A model generated the notes under the pieces. That model ran no database searches and was not told the origin of the DNA. It saw only the letters and a program-made list of their open reading frames with translations. This document shows positions 7,733 through 14,962 of a stretch of DNA of 21,387 nt, piece after piece. Origin of the DNA: an uncultured Oscillibacter sp. (GTDB taxonomy: Bacteria > Bacillota > Clostridia > Oscillospirales > Oscillospiraceae); contig CAJFNE010000009.1 of assembly GCA_904393855.1 (NCBI GenBank), forward strand, positions 1 through 21,387, given 5' to 3'. Each line of letters begins with the position of its first letter. Position 1 is the first letter of the stretch. The translations under genes were made by a program, and so were the position numbers.

Positions 7733-7842
7733 TCGTACCGCTCCTCTCTCCGGTTCCGGCGTCTGGTCATTCAGAAATATTATAGACAACCCCAGCGAAA
7801 AGGTATACTGGAAAATGTACCGAAAACCGGGGGGAAACGCGG

Positions 7843-10263
7843 CTAATCCAGGACGGAATTGTCACCAAACTGCACCGTGACCACCGTGCCGGCGGCCACC
7901 TCCGTCCCGGCGGGGCGATCCTGGGACAGGGCTACCACGTTGCCCGAGGAGGACGATGTGGTGCCGCTGACCTTCATGATCAGCCCCGCGTTGGTCAGCA
8001 GGCGGTTGGCCTCCGACGCGCTCTTGCCCGTCACATTCGGCACGGTGCACAGGTCCGCGGGCTTCTCCGCCCCCAGGTAGAGCACCAGGGTGGCGTTGCC
8101 CGGCACAATGGCGCCGCCAGCGGGGGTCTGGTCTGTCACCATGTCTCCGTCGCCCACCGTGCGGTAGGAGAAGCCCGCCGCATCCAGGCGGCTCTTGGCG
8201 TCCTCCAAGGTCTCGCCCACCACGTTGGGGACAGCCGCGTCCGCGCTTTGCAGCTCCTCCGCGGTGTAGTCCGGCTCCACGCCCAGGGCCGGCAGCACGT
8301 CGGCCATGATGCTGCTGGCCACCGGGGCCACCATGGTGCCGCCGAACACGGCGGTGCCGGTGGTCCGGCTGGGGGTGTCCATGGTCAGCAGCATGATGTA
8401 CTGGGGATCGTCCGCCGGGGCAAAGCACATGAAGGACACCACCACGTCGTTGGTGCCGGTCTTATCCGCCGTGCCGGTCTTGCCGCCGATGCGGTAGCCG
8501 GCCACCTGGCCGTTTTTGCCGCCGCCGGACTCCACCACGTATTCCAGGCACTGGCGCACCAGGGCGGAGGTCTCCTCGCTGATGACCTGCCGGACGGCGG
8601 TGGTCTCATGCTGATAGACCACGTTGCCCGCGTCGTCCAGCTCCTGCTCCACCACATAGGGGGTGTACAGGTAGCCGCCGTTGACGCAGGCCGCCTGGGC
8701 CCGGATCAGGGCCAGGGGCGTGACGTTGAAGGTCTGGCCGAAGGCATAGGAGGACACGGAGACCAGGTTCGAGGTGAAGTCGTCCTGATCCGCAAAGATG
8801 CCGGAGACCTCGCCCACCATGTCCACGCCGGTGAGATCCATGAGGCCGAAGGCATTCAGGTATTCGTAGAACTTCTCCGCGCCCACCTTCTGTCCGATGC
8901 TGATGAAGGCCGGGTTGCAGGAATTGCCCACCGCCTGGATCAGCGTCTGGTGGCCGTGGCCGCTGCGCTTCGAGCAGCGCATGGTCCACCCGTCCACCAC
9001 CACGGAGCCGGTGCAGTTGAAGGTGGAGTTCATGTCCACGACCCCCTCCTCCAGGGCCATGGCCAGGGTGATGGCCTTGAAGGTGGAGCCGGGCTCATAG
9101 GTGGAGTCGATGCACTTGTTGCGCCACTGGCTGTTGACCGCGCTGCTCTCCGCCGCGTCCACCGCCTCCGTGTACTCCTCCTCCGTGTCATAGTCGGAGC
9201 GGTTTGCCGCCAGGTCCGCCAGGGTTTCGTCCAGCTGCTCCTGCAGCGCCTCGTCCGTGATGGTTCCGGGGCTGTTCAGGTCGTAGTTGGGATAGGAGGC
9301 CATGGCGACAATGGCGCCGGTATTCACATCCATGATGATGCCGGTGCCGCCGTTGGCCGCGTCATACTTCTCCAGCATGCTCTCCAGCCCCTTCTCCAGG
9401 TAGGACTGGACCTCCACATCCAGGGTCAGCACCAGGCTGTTGCCATTTTCCGCGTCGAAGTACTGCTCATAGTCGTACAGCAGGTCGGTGCCCACGCCGT
9501 TCTTGGCGGAGACCGTCATGCCGGCGATGCCCTCCAACACGTCGTTGTACTTGGCCTCCAGGCCCACGGCGCCCACGTTGTCCGCGTTGACGAAGCCCAG
9601 GATGTTGGACGCCAGGGAGCCGTAGGTGTAGTACCGCTTGGTGTCCGGCTGAATCCAGATGCCCTGCAGGCTCCGCTGCTGCTCCTCGGGGATCTCGTTG
9701 CCCTCCTCGTCGATCTCACCGTTGATGAAGCGGCGGACCTCGTCGGCCATGTCCTGCTCCACCTTGGAGCGGATCACCTCGTACTGGGAGAACGTCCTCT
9801 CCATGCGTGTTTCAATCTCGTCCTGGTCCACCTCCAGAATCCGGCTGAGGCCCCGGGCGATGTAGGTCTGGTCCAGCACCTCCGGCGCGGCGTAGCTCTC
9901 GCCCTGCTCGGCGGCCTCTGCCGCCGCTTCCGCGATGGAGGTCTCCTGGCTCTCCACGAACTCCTCGATCTCCTTGGGGGAGATGATGATGGTCTCCGCC
10001 GTGGCGGACACCGCCAGGGTGTTGCCGTTGCGGTCGTAAATGCTCCCCCGGGAGGCGCTGATCACCGCGCTGCGGGTCTGCTGGTTCACCGCCAGCTCCT
10101 GCATCTCCGCGTGCTGGTTGATCTGGAGATCGTACAGCTTCCAGAACAGCACCAGGAAAGTGGCCACGCCGAGAATGGCCATCACCAGCACGGTCCGGCT
10201 GCGGATCACCTGATTGGCCCGGCGGGCCGCGTCGCTCTTTCTCTGTTTGGGTCTTCGTTCCAT
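7843..10263 (-). CDS. Class B penicillin-binding protein with two PASTA domains (FtsI/SpoVD-like)
   Basis: D,D-transpeptidase that cross-links septal (or spore) peptidoglycan, normally partnered with FtsW/SpoVE. It has 806 residues: a basic cytoplasmic tail, one membrane anchor at about 21-43, and a dimerisation domain with SRGSIYDRNG (71-80). The transpeptidase motifs are STFK (S393-K396), SCN (448-450) and KTG (595-597). Two PASTA repeats follow, starting at AVPNVVG (about 677) and CTVPNVTG (about 739). An acidic insertion of roughly 40 residues (about 333-378) precedes the catalytic serine. The ATG at 10263 has AAAGGAGG 5 nt upstream. Firmicutes often carry both a vegetative and a sporulation copy here; only one is present, so I leave the gene symbol open between ftsI/pbpB and spoVD. 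Confidence 0.94.
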   Translation of the reverse strand: MERRPKQRKSDAARRANQVIRSRTVLVMAILGVATFLVLFWKLYDLQINQHAEMQELAVNQQTRSAVISASRGSIYDRNGNTLAVSATAETIIISPKEIEEFVESQETSIAEAAAEAAEQGESYAAPEVLDQTYIARGLSRILEVDQDEIETRMERTFSQYEVIRSKVEQDMADEVRRFINGEIDEEGNEIPEEQQRSLQGIWIQPDTKRYYTYGSLASNILGFVNADNVGAVGLEAKYNDVLEGIAGMTVSAKNGVGTDLLYDYEQYFDAENGNSLVLTLDVEVQSYLEKGLESMLEKYDAANGGTGIIMDVNTGAIVAMASYPNYDLNSPGTITDEALQEQLDETLADLAANRSDYDTEEEYTEAVDAAESSAVNSQWRNKCIDSTYEPGSTFKAITLAMALEEGVVDMNSTFNCTGSVVVDGWTMRCSKRSGHGHQTLIQAVGNSCNPAFISIGQKVGAEKFYEYLNAFGLMDLTGVDMVGEVSGIFADQDDFTSNLVSVSSYAFGQTFNVTPLALIRAQAACVNGGYLYTPYVVEQELDDAGNVVYQHETTAVRQVISEETSALVRQCLEYVVESGGGKNGQVAGYRIGGKTGTADKTGTNDVVVSFMCFAPADDPQYIMLLTMDTPSRTTGTAVFGGTMVAPVASSIMADVLPALGVEPDYTAEELQSADAAVPNVVGETLEDAKSRLDAAGFSYRTVGDGDMVTDQTPAGGAIVPGNATLVLYLGAEKPADLCTVPNVTGKSASEANRLLTNAGLIMKVSGTTSSSSGNVVALSQDRPAGTEVAAGTVVTVQFGDNSVLD

Positions 10264-10302
10264 AGGGGCCTCCTTTTGCCTCGCAGGGGGTTGGGTCGCT
10301 TC

Positions 10303-10322
10303 CGGGGGAAAAGTCTCCCCCG
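10303..10322 (-). other. Second hairpin in the ftsL-PBP gap
   Basis: CGGGGGA (10303-10309) pairs with TCCCCCG (10316-10322) around a 6-nt loop. It lies between the terminator-like hairpin and the PBP ribosome site and is not followed by a T-run. Together with its neighbour it makes a structured leader for the PBP gene. Confidence 0.35.
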
Positions 10323-10330
10323 TGAAAACA

Positions 10331-10358
10331 GGGAGCGAGAAGTACCCTTCTCACTCCC
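10331..10358 (-). terminator. Terminator-like hairpin between ftsL and the PBP gene
   Basis: GGGAGCGAGAAG (10331-10342) pairs with CTTCTCACTCCC (10347-10358) over 12 bp with one wobble pair and a 4-nt loop. In the minus direction it is followed by TGTTTTC. This resembles a weak intrinsic terminator or attenuator inside the dcw operon rather than a full stop, because the downstream genes have no clear promoter of their own here. Confidence 0.45.
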
Positions 10359-10392
10359 CGCGGTATCCTTTCATGCCATTATAGTGCGGCGG

Positions 10393-10935
10393 TCACTGGA
10401 AATATTCCACCACCGCGTAGACGCCATGGTGGAGTGACGCCAGCACCCGGTCCACCACGCCGGACTCCTTCTTCTGGTACACCACGGCGCTGTCGCCGCC
10501 GGAGATGTCCAGATAGCAGATCTGGCTGGCGCTGGGCTTGCTCATGCCGGCGGCCTCGGCGGCCTCCCGCACGGTGGTCAGGTCGAACATCTGCTCATAC
10601 TGGGCGGTCAGCACCACGTTCTGGGTCTCCAGCTCCTCCAGCTCCGTCTTCAGCGCCACCGTGTCGGCGGAGATCACCGTCAGCTGGGTGTAGCCCAGCA
10701 GCAGTACCACCGCCATGCCCAGCACGGCGGCAAAGCCCAGCAGCGTGAAAACGGACACGCGCTGCTGCTCCCGCACCCGCACGTGGGGCGCGGCGTGGAC
10801 CCGCTCCGCCTCCCGGTGCCTGGGGGCCTCCCCGGCGTGGCGCAGCTCCCGCTCCCGAACCGCCCAGTCCAGTTCCCGGGCTAAGCTGCCGTCCACAGAC
10901 GAACCATATCGCAAATCTCTGGCCGCTGACGCCAT
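10393..10935 (-). CDS. ftsL: Cell division protein FtsL
   Basis: Small bitopic divisome protein that complexes with FtsQ/DivIB and FtsB/DivIC. The 180-residue product has a charged cytoplasmic region of about 60 residues, one membrane helix (about 61-85), and then a leucine-rich coiled coil (about 88-125, with LKTELEELETQN). FtsL proteins are recognised by this architecture and by location between rsmH and the PBP gene rather than by sequence. I chose the ATG at 10935 because AGGAGG stands 7 nt upstream; the open frame further upstream is inside rsmH. Spacing to rsmH is 13 nt, so the two are probably co-translated. The extracellular tail after the coil is longer than in many FtsL proteins. 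Confidence 0.85.
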   Translation of the reverse strand: MASAARDLRYGSSVDGSLARELDWAVRERELRHAGEAPRHREAERVHAAPHVRVREQQRVSVFTLLGFAAVLGMAVVLLLGYTQLTVISADTVALKTELEELETQNVVLTAQYEQMFDLTTVREAAEAAGMSKPSASQICYLDISGGDSAVVYQKKESGVVDRVLASLHHGVYAVVEYFQ

Positions 10936-10948
10936 GCGGAATCCTCCT

Positions 10949-11923
10949 CTACAGCAAGTTCTCCATCCCAAACGGGGGCTTGTCCGGCGGGGGACACTTC
11001 TCCGCCACCCGCAGCTTGGCGCTGCGGGCCCGGGGGTTCTCCGCCAGTTCCGTCTCACCGGCCACCACCGGCTTGCGGGTCAAAAGCTTCAGCCGCGGCT
11101 TCTTGCCGCAGACACAGACCGGAAATTCCGGGGGACAGGTACAGCCCCGGGCCAGGTCCGCCATCGTCCGCTTGACGATTCGGTCCTCCAGGGAGTGGAA
11201 CGTGATGACCGCCAGGCGTCCGCCGGGGGCCAGCTTGTCCACCGCCGCGTTCAGCATGGGCGGCAGGGCGTCCAGCTCGCCGTTGACGGCAATCCGGATG
11301 GCCTGAAAGCTCCGCTTGGCCGGATGCTGCTTCTCCCGCAGGGCCGCCGGGGGCATGGCCCCCTTGATGATATCCACCAGCTCCAGGGTGGTGGCGATGG
11401 GGCGGGTCTCCCGGGCCCGGCAGATAGCTTTGGCAATGGCGGGGGCGTACCGCTCCTCGCCGTACTCAAAGAGAATCCGCCGCAGCTCCTCCTGGCTCCA
11501 GGTGTTCACCACCATGTCCGCCGTCAGGGGGGCGGAGGTATCCATCCGCATATCCAGCGGGGCGTCCTGCATGTAGGAGAAGCCCCGGGCGGCGTCGTCC
11601 AGCTGGGGGGAGGAGACGCCCAGGTCAAAGAGCATGCCGTCCGCCTGATCTACGCCGGCGGAGTCCAGCAGCTCGGTCAAATCGGAAAAATTGCCGTGGA
11701 GCAGCGTCACGCGGTCCATCCAGGGCGCCAGCCGCTCCTGCGCCGCGTCCAGGGCCGCCTGGTCCCGGTCGATGCAGATCAGCCGCCCGGTGGTCAGCCG
11801 CCAGGCGATCTCCCGGGAGTGGCCGGCCCGGCCCAGGGTACCGTCCACATAGACGCCCTCCGGCTGGATGGCCAGCGCCTGGATGCAGGCGTCCAGCAGC
11901 ACGGGAATGTGTGTGTACTCCAT
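10949..11923 (-). CDS. rsmH: 16S rRNA m4C1402 N4-methyltransferase RsmH (MraW)
   Basis: SAM-dependent methyltransferase that modifies C1402 in the ribosomal P site. The 324-residue length is normal. Motifs: HIPVLLDACI at the N-terminus, the SAM loop DGTLGRAGHS (27-36), FDLGVSSPQLDDAARGFSY, PLDMRMD, and GGRLAVITFHSLEDRIVK near the C-terminus. The ATG at 11923 is only 3 nt after the mraZ stop, so translation is probably coupled to mraZ; the upstream site is weak (GGGGGA). It is the standard second gene of the dcw cluster. Confidence 0.97.
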   Translation of the reverse strand: MEYTHIPVLLDACIQALAIQPEGVYVDGTLGRAGHSREIAWRLTTGRLICIDRDQAALDAAQERLAPWMDRVTLLHGNFSDLTELLDSAGVDQADGMLFDLGVSSPQLDDAARGFSYMQDAPLDMRMDTSAPLTADMVVNTWSQEELRRILFEYGEERYAPAIAKAICRARETRPIATTLELVDIIKGAMPPAALREKQHPAKRSFQAIRIAVNGELDALPPMLNAAVDKLAPGGRLAVITFHSLEDRIVKRTMADLARGCTCPPEFPVCVCGKKPRLKLLTRKPVVAGETELAENPRARSAKLRVAEKCPPPDKPPFGMENLL

Positions 11924-11926
11924 GGG

Positions 11927-12373
11927 TCAGGTCCCCCGGTTCCGGCGGGCCCTGGCCAGGGCGTCCATGGCGGCCGCCATGTCGTCGTCCTGGAGCATCC
12001 GGGTCTCCCGCTCCGCCCAGGCGGCGGAGTCCCAGATCTCCGCGAAGGTGTTCAATCCCACGATGGTGGCGGTCTTCTTCAGCCCCGCGTACTTCCGGAG
12101 GGAGGCGGGGATCAGCACCCGTCCCTGGCCGTCCGGCACGCACTCCACCGCGTTGGCGTACAGCAGGGTCAGGGCCCGGGCCTCGGTATAGGGCAGGTCG
12201 TCCATCTCGTCGGACATCTGCTCCCACTTGGCCTGGGGGTAGATGGTGAGGCAGCCCTCAGCGCCGATGGTGATGTAGAAGAGGTCCCCGAGGGCCTCCC
12301 GCATGTTGGAGGGGATCACCAGGCGGCCCTTGGCGTCGATGCTGTTATTGGATTTTCCCATCAGCCGCGCCAT
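11927..12373 (-). CDS. mraZ: Transcriptional regulator MraZ
   Basis: Ring-forming AbrB-like DNA-binding protein that represses the dcw operon in bacteria where it has been studied. The 148-residue product has two MraZ half-domains: SIDAKGRLVIPSNMREAL (about 11-28) and the second copy DGQGRVLIPASLRKYAGL (about 80-97). I chose ATG 12373 because a GGGGGAG run lies just upstream and MraZ proteins begin a few residues before the SIDAKGR motif. The upstream in-frame extension crosses the promoter and is not credible. It is the first gene of the operon, with candidate binding repeats for its own product in the leader. Confidence 0.95.
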   Translation of the reverse strand: MARLMGKSNNSIDAKGRLVIPSNMREALGDLFYITIGAEGCLTIYPQAKWEQMSDEMDDLPYTEARALTLLYANAVECVPDGQGRVLIPASLRKYAGLKKTATIVGLNTFAEIWDSAAWAERETRMLQDDDMAAAMDALARARRNRGT

Positions 12374-12429
12374 ACCGCTCCCCCTCTCCCCTCTTTTTGG
12401 GACAATCTGGGGAAACTGTGACACTTCTC

Positions 12430-12455
12430 TGCCTCTAATACCCACTTTTCCCCAC
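12430..12455 (-). promoter_or_regulatory. Candidate MraZ operator repeats
   Basis: On the minus strand: GTGGGG (12450-12455), GTGGGT (12440-12445) and the weaker GAGGCA (12430-12435), spaced exactly 10 bp. MraZ of E. coli is known to bind TGGGN direct repeats separated by 5 nt just downstream of the mraZ promoter. Here the spacing and the position match: the repeats begin a few bases after the predicted transcription start. Confidence 0.7.
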
Positions 12456-12467
12456 CGTCGTATTTTG

Positions 12468-12496
12468 AGTATACGTAATTTCGAGGCAAAATGCAA
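12468..12496 (-). promoter_or_regulatory. Sigma-A-type promoter of the dcw operon
   Basis: TTGCAT (12491-12496) and TATACT (12468-12473) on the minus strand with a 17-nt spacer. The predicted start near 12461 gives a leader of about 88 nt before the mraZ ATG. Confidence 0.7.
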
Positions 12497-12760
12497 GCAT
12501 TTTTTTCCGACAGGAATGCGGGCAAATGGCAGATTTTCCTATCTTTTCAGCCATTTTCACAGGAAAGGAGTCCCTCCCCTCTCAGTTTACGTAAAATTGA
12601 AGAAGCCACCCAGCACAAGATGTTGTGCCGGGTGGCTTCTTTTTAAAAATAACATACAAAATCTAGGTATGACGCAAAAAGTTTCCCAAAACCTCTCGTC
12701 ATTTTTCACAAATTTTTCCGCCGCTTGCCCCTATTTTTTCAGGAAAGTGCGTATGGAACG
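12497..12760. other. Intergenic region between the rsmD-coaD operon and mraZ
   Basis: AT-richer than the surrounding genes. It holds the strong hairpin at 12601-12640, a perfect TTTACGTAAA palindrome (12586-12595) and a weak stem ATGACG (12669-12674) / CGTCAT (12697-12702). I see no coding sequence or convincing RNA gene in it. Confidence 0.5.
12601..12644 (-). terminator. Strong bidirectional intrinsic terminator
   Basis: AGAAGCCACCC (12601-12611) pairs perfectly with GGGTGGCTTCT (12630-12640). GCACAA (12613-12618) pairs with TTGTGC (12623-12628) around a 4-nt loop, with one A-C mismatch between the two stems. A T-run follows on the plus strand, and TTCAATTTT follows in the minus direction. 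It most likely ends the rsmD-coaD-coiled-coil transcript before the dcw promoter. Confidence 0.85.
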
Positions 12761-13285
12761 TCATGCGTCGTCCTCGTCCTGCGTGGGCTGCTGCTCCAGC
12801 TTCGCCCGCTGCTCCTGCAGCCGCTCGGCGGAGGCGGCCCGGAACCGCACCCGGGACTGTTTCACCTCGTCCAGCGCCGCCTGGACGGCCTCCTCCGTGC
12901 GGACCAGGGCGTCCTCGGCGTACTCGTTGGCCACCTGGTACAGCTGGCGGGACCGCTCCTCCGCGTGGGCGATGATCTTGCGGGCCTTCTCCTTGGCGGC
13001 GTAAAGCACCTCGCTGTCGGAGATCTTGGTGCGGGCCTCCAGCTCTGCCTGGCGCATCATGCGGTCCACGTCCCGCTTGGCGTCCTCCACGAACTTCTCC
13101 CGGGCGGAGAGCAGCTCCTGGGCCCGTTTTACCTCCACCGGCAGCTGGGCCCGCAGCTCGTCCAGCAGATCCAGCATCTCATCCCGGTCCACGATACTCA
13201 TGCCGGGCTTCAGCGCGGGGGCCTTGGCCTCCTCAATCCGCTCATAGAGCATATCGATCAAACGGTTGACATCACTGGTTGCCAT
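12761..13285 (-). CDS. Conserved coiled-coil protein next to coaD (ATP synthase subunit b-like annotation)
   Basis: A 174-residue soluble, highly charged, helical protein with no signal peptide or membrane segment. It begins MATSDVNRLIDMLYERI, then a short GMSIVDRDEMLDLLDELRAQLP segment, then a long coiled coil rich in Glu, Arg and Lys (about 55-165). Proteins of this shape beside coaD are conserved in Clostridia and are commonly labelled ATPase or ATP synthase F0 subunit b-like because of the coiled coil; no nucleotide-binding motif is visible, so I do not accept an ATPase role. DivIVA-like scaffolding is an alternative. The ATG at 13285 has AAGGAG upstream and lies 5 nt after the coaD stop, so it is in an operon with rsmD and coaD. 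Function unknown. Confidence 0.75.
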   Translation of the reverse strand: MATSDVNRLIDMLYERIEEAKAPALKPGMSIVDRDEMLDLLDELRAQLPVEVKRAQELLSAREKFVEDAKRDVDRMMRQAELEARTKISDSEVLYAAKEKARKIIAHAEERSRQLYQVANEYAEDALVRTEEAVQAALDEVKQSRVRFRAASAERLQEQRAKLEQQPTQDEDDA

Positions 13286-13290
13286 CGCGA

Positions 13291-13782
13291 TCACTCTCCT
13301 TTTTCTTCCATCATCTTCTGCACCAGGGGGATCACAGCCGCCGGGAGATAGGGCTCCAGAGGCTGGCGGTAGCGGATCATCTCCCGGGCCATGGAGGAGC
13401 TGAAGTGCTGATAGGCCGGGCTGGCCGGCAGCAGCACCGTGTCCAGCTCCGGGTGGATTCCGCGGTTGATCTGGGCCAGCTGGTACTCCACGTCGAAGTC
13501 CGCCGCGCTGCGCACGCCCCGCACGATGGCCTGGGCCCCGTGGGAGACGGCGAAATCCGCCTGCAGCTCCGGTCCCAGCTCCGCCTCCACATTGGGCAGG
13601 TCCGCCACGGCGGCCCGCACCAGCTGGAGCTTCTGCTCCGGCGTGAACATCTGGTTGCGCTTTTCCGCGTTGGGGCTGACGCACACCCACACCTTGTCAA
13701 AGCAGGCGGCCGCCCGCCGGATGATATCATAATGCCCCAGGGTAATGGGGTCAAAGCTGCCGGAGCAGATGGCTGTTCTCAT
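13291..13782 (-). CDS. coaD: Phosphopantetheine adenylyltransferase CoaD
   Basis: Penultimate step of coenzyme A synthesis: ATP plus 4'-phosphopantetheine gives dephospho-CoA. The 163-residue length is typical. The nucleotidyltransferase motif GSFDPITLGHYDII contains the TxGH signature (residues 14-17). AIVRGVRSAADFDVEYQLAQINR is the family hallmark in the middle, and SSSMARE is the second nucleotide-binding motif (usually SSTxVRE). The ATG at 13782 overlaps the rsmD stop as ATGA, indicating translational coupling; GAGGGAGAG lies upstream inside rsmD. Confidence 0.97.
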   Translation of the reverse strand: MRTAICSGSFDPITLGHYDIIRRAAACFDKVWVCVSPNAEKRNQMFTPEQKLQLVRAAVADLPNVEAELGPELQADFAVSHGAQAIVRGVRSAADFDVEYQLAQINRGIHPELDTVLLPASPAYQHFSSSMAREMIRYRQPLEPYLPAAVIPLVQKMMEEKGE

Positions 13783-14351
13783 GGGGTCTCTCCCTCGTTT
13801 CTCTGAGTGTCCTCCCGCCGGAAGATCGTAACGCCGATCTTGCCGTAGCGGTAGGTGCGGTAGCGGCGATAGGGGCCGTCCGGCACGGAGGGCGGCCTGT
13901 CCGCGGGGTGTTCTGCTGCAATTATACCATGGGGACCCAGAATGTCAAACGCCGCGATCTCCTCCAGCGCCCGCTCCAGAAGCCCCGTGTTGTAAGGGGG
14001 GTCCAGGAAAATCAGGTCAAACTGCTCCCGCAGACCCGGCAGCACGTCGAAAGCGTCCCCGGCAATCACCCTGGCCCGGTCCGACAGCTCCGTGGCCGTC
14101 AGATTCTCCCGGATCAGCCGCACCGCGTCGGCCCGCTGGTCCACGAACACCGCGGAGGCCGCGCCCCGGCTGAGGCACTCGATGCCCAGCTGGCCGGTGC
14201 CGGCGAAGAGGTCCAGCACCCGGCGACCCTCGATCTCAAACTGGAGGGCGCTGAACAGCCCCTCCTTCACCCGGTCGGTGGTGGGGCGGGTCTCCTGCCC
14301 CTCCAGTTCTTTCAGGCGGCGGCCCCGCGCGGAGCCGGTAATCACACGCAT
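13779..14351 (-). CDS. rsmD: 16S rRNA m2G966 methyltransferase RsmD
   Basis: SAM-dependent guanine-N2 methyltransferase acting on the small-subunit rRNA. The 190-residue product starts MRVITGSARGRRL, the normal beginning for this family. It has RPTTDRVKEGLFSAL, the SAM motif DLFAGTGQLGIECLSRGA and the catalytic DPPYNTG. I chose the ATG at 14351 because AGGAGG stands 7 nt upstream; the open frame extends 18 unconserved residues further. It is first in an operon with coaD (4-bp overlap). In many Firmicutes recG precedes rsmD; it does not here. Confidence 0.95.
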   Translation of the reverse strand: MRVITGSARGRRLKELEGQETRPTTDRVKEGLFSALQFEIEGRRVLDLFAGTGQLGIECLSRGAASAVFVDQRADAVRLIRENLTATELSDRARVIAGDAFDVLPGLREQFDLIFLDPPYNTGLLERALEEIAAFDILGPHGIIAAEHPADRPPSVPDGPYRRYRTYRYGKIGVTIFRREDTQRNEGETP

Positions 14352-14422
14352 GGGACTTCCTCCTCTCCAGGCGTCCGGGACGCCCCATGCGGCCGCGAGC
14401 CGCATCCCATCGGTTTTGTACT

Positions 14423-14451
14423 ATTTTACGGCAAAGCGTCCAACTTTTCAA
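14423..14451 (-). promoter_or_regulatory. Promoter of the rsmD-coaD operon
   Basis: TTGAAA (14446-14451) and TAAAAT (14423-14428) on the minus strand with a 17-nt spacer. It is divergent from the yloU promoter about 40 bp away. Confidence 0.6.
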
Positions 14452-14488
14452 TAGGCTTTCGCACCCTTCCCGGATTTCTTTTTAGGAC

Positions 14489-14522
14489 TTGTGCTTTTGG
14501 GAAAAATCGTATATACTATAAT
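14489..14522 (+). promoter_or_regulatory. Promoter of yloU-yloV
   Basis: TTGTGC (14489-14494), a 17-nt spacer, and TATACT (14512-14517). TATAAT overlaps just downstream (14517-14522) and could serve as an alternative -10. The leader to the yloU ATG is about 70 nt. Confidence 0.55.
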
Positions 14523-14595
14523 CCTAAAAAAGTGGGCAAAAACGGAGGCGCGGCAACGAGTCTCCCGCAAATACAAGGAAAGAAAGGGCGTTCTC

Positions 14596-14946
14596 ATGAT
14601 TCAATTCAAAACTGAACTGGGTGAGATCTCCGTCAGCAGTGCCGTGTTCTCCAACATCACCGGCATGGCTGCCACCAACTGCTTCGGCGTCAAGGGCATG
14701 GCCTTCCGCTCCATGACGGACGGGCTGGTCCACCTGCTGCGCCGGGAGGCCATGAGCAAGGGCGTCAGCATCACCTATCATGAAGACAACTCCATCTCCA
14801 TCGAGCTGCACATCGTCGTGGAAAACGGCGTGAACCTGCCGGCGGTCTGCCGCTCCATCATGAATGAGGTGCGCTATGTCGTCCATCAGAACACCGGGGT
14901 ACAGGTCCGAGCCGTGGACGTGTGCGTCGATTCCATGATCCTGTAA
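14596..14946 (+). CDS. yloU: Asp23/Gls24 family protein (YloU)
   Basis: Small cytoplasmic protein of the Asp23 (alkaline shock) family, usually encoded next to the fatty-acid kinase homologue yloV. The 116 residues contain the family pattern: GEISVSSAVFSNITGMAATNC at the start, a central VSITYHEDNSISIELHIVVENG, and C-terminal VCRSIMNEVRYVVHQNTGVQVRAVDV. I chose the ATG at 14596 because AAAGGG lies 7 nt upstream and the conserved region starts at once; the open frame upstream overlaps the promoter. It is separated from yloV by 16 nt. Its exact role is not established in Clostridia. Confidence 0.9.
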   Translation: MIQFKTELGEISVSSAVFSNITGMAATNCFGVKGMAFRSMTDGLVHLLRREAMSKGVSITYHEDNSISIELHIVVENGVNLPAVCRSIMNEVRYVVHQNTGVQVRAVDVCVDSMIL

Positions 14947-14962
14947 GGGAGGAGCCACGTCC

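Noticed and set aside
7779..7802. TATAAT on the minus strand in the PBP-murE gap as a murE promoter
   Set aside because: No acceptable -35 at 16-18 nt and no extended -10, so it is too weak to report as a feature.
5363..7846. 827-codon plus-strand open frame across mraY and murE
   Set aside because: It covers two unmistakable essential genes on the other strand and has shadow-type composition (His, Gln, Val, Gly).
10375..10395. TATAAT just after ftsL on the minus strand
   Set aside because: No matching -35 hexamer at the right distance.
8248..10437. 729-codon plus-strand open frame opposite the PBP gene
   Set aside because: Antisense of a clear penicillin-binding protein; no ribosome site or recognisable domain.
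10715..12421. 568-codon plus-strand open frame opposite rsmH and mraZ
   Set aside because: Shadow frame; the opposite strand carries conserved motifs throughout.
12669..12702. Weak stem ATGACG/CGTCAT as a small RNA or terminator
   Set aside because: Few pairs, long irregular loop and no T-run; likely chance.
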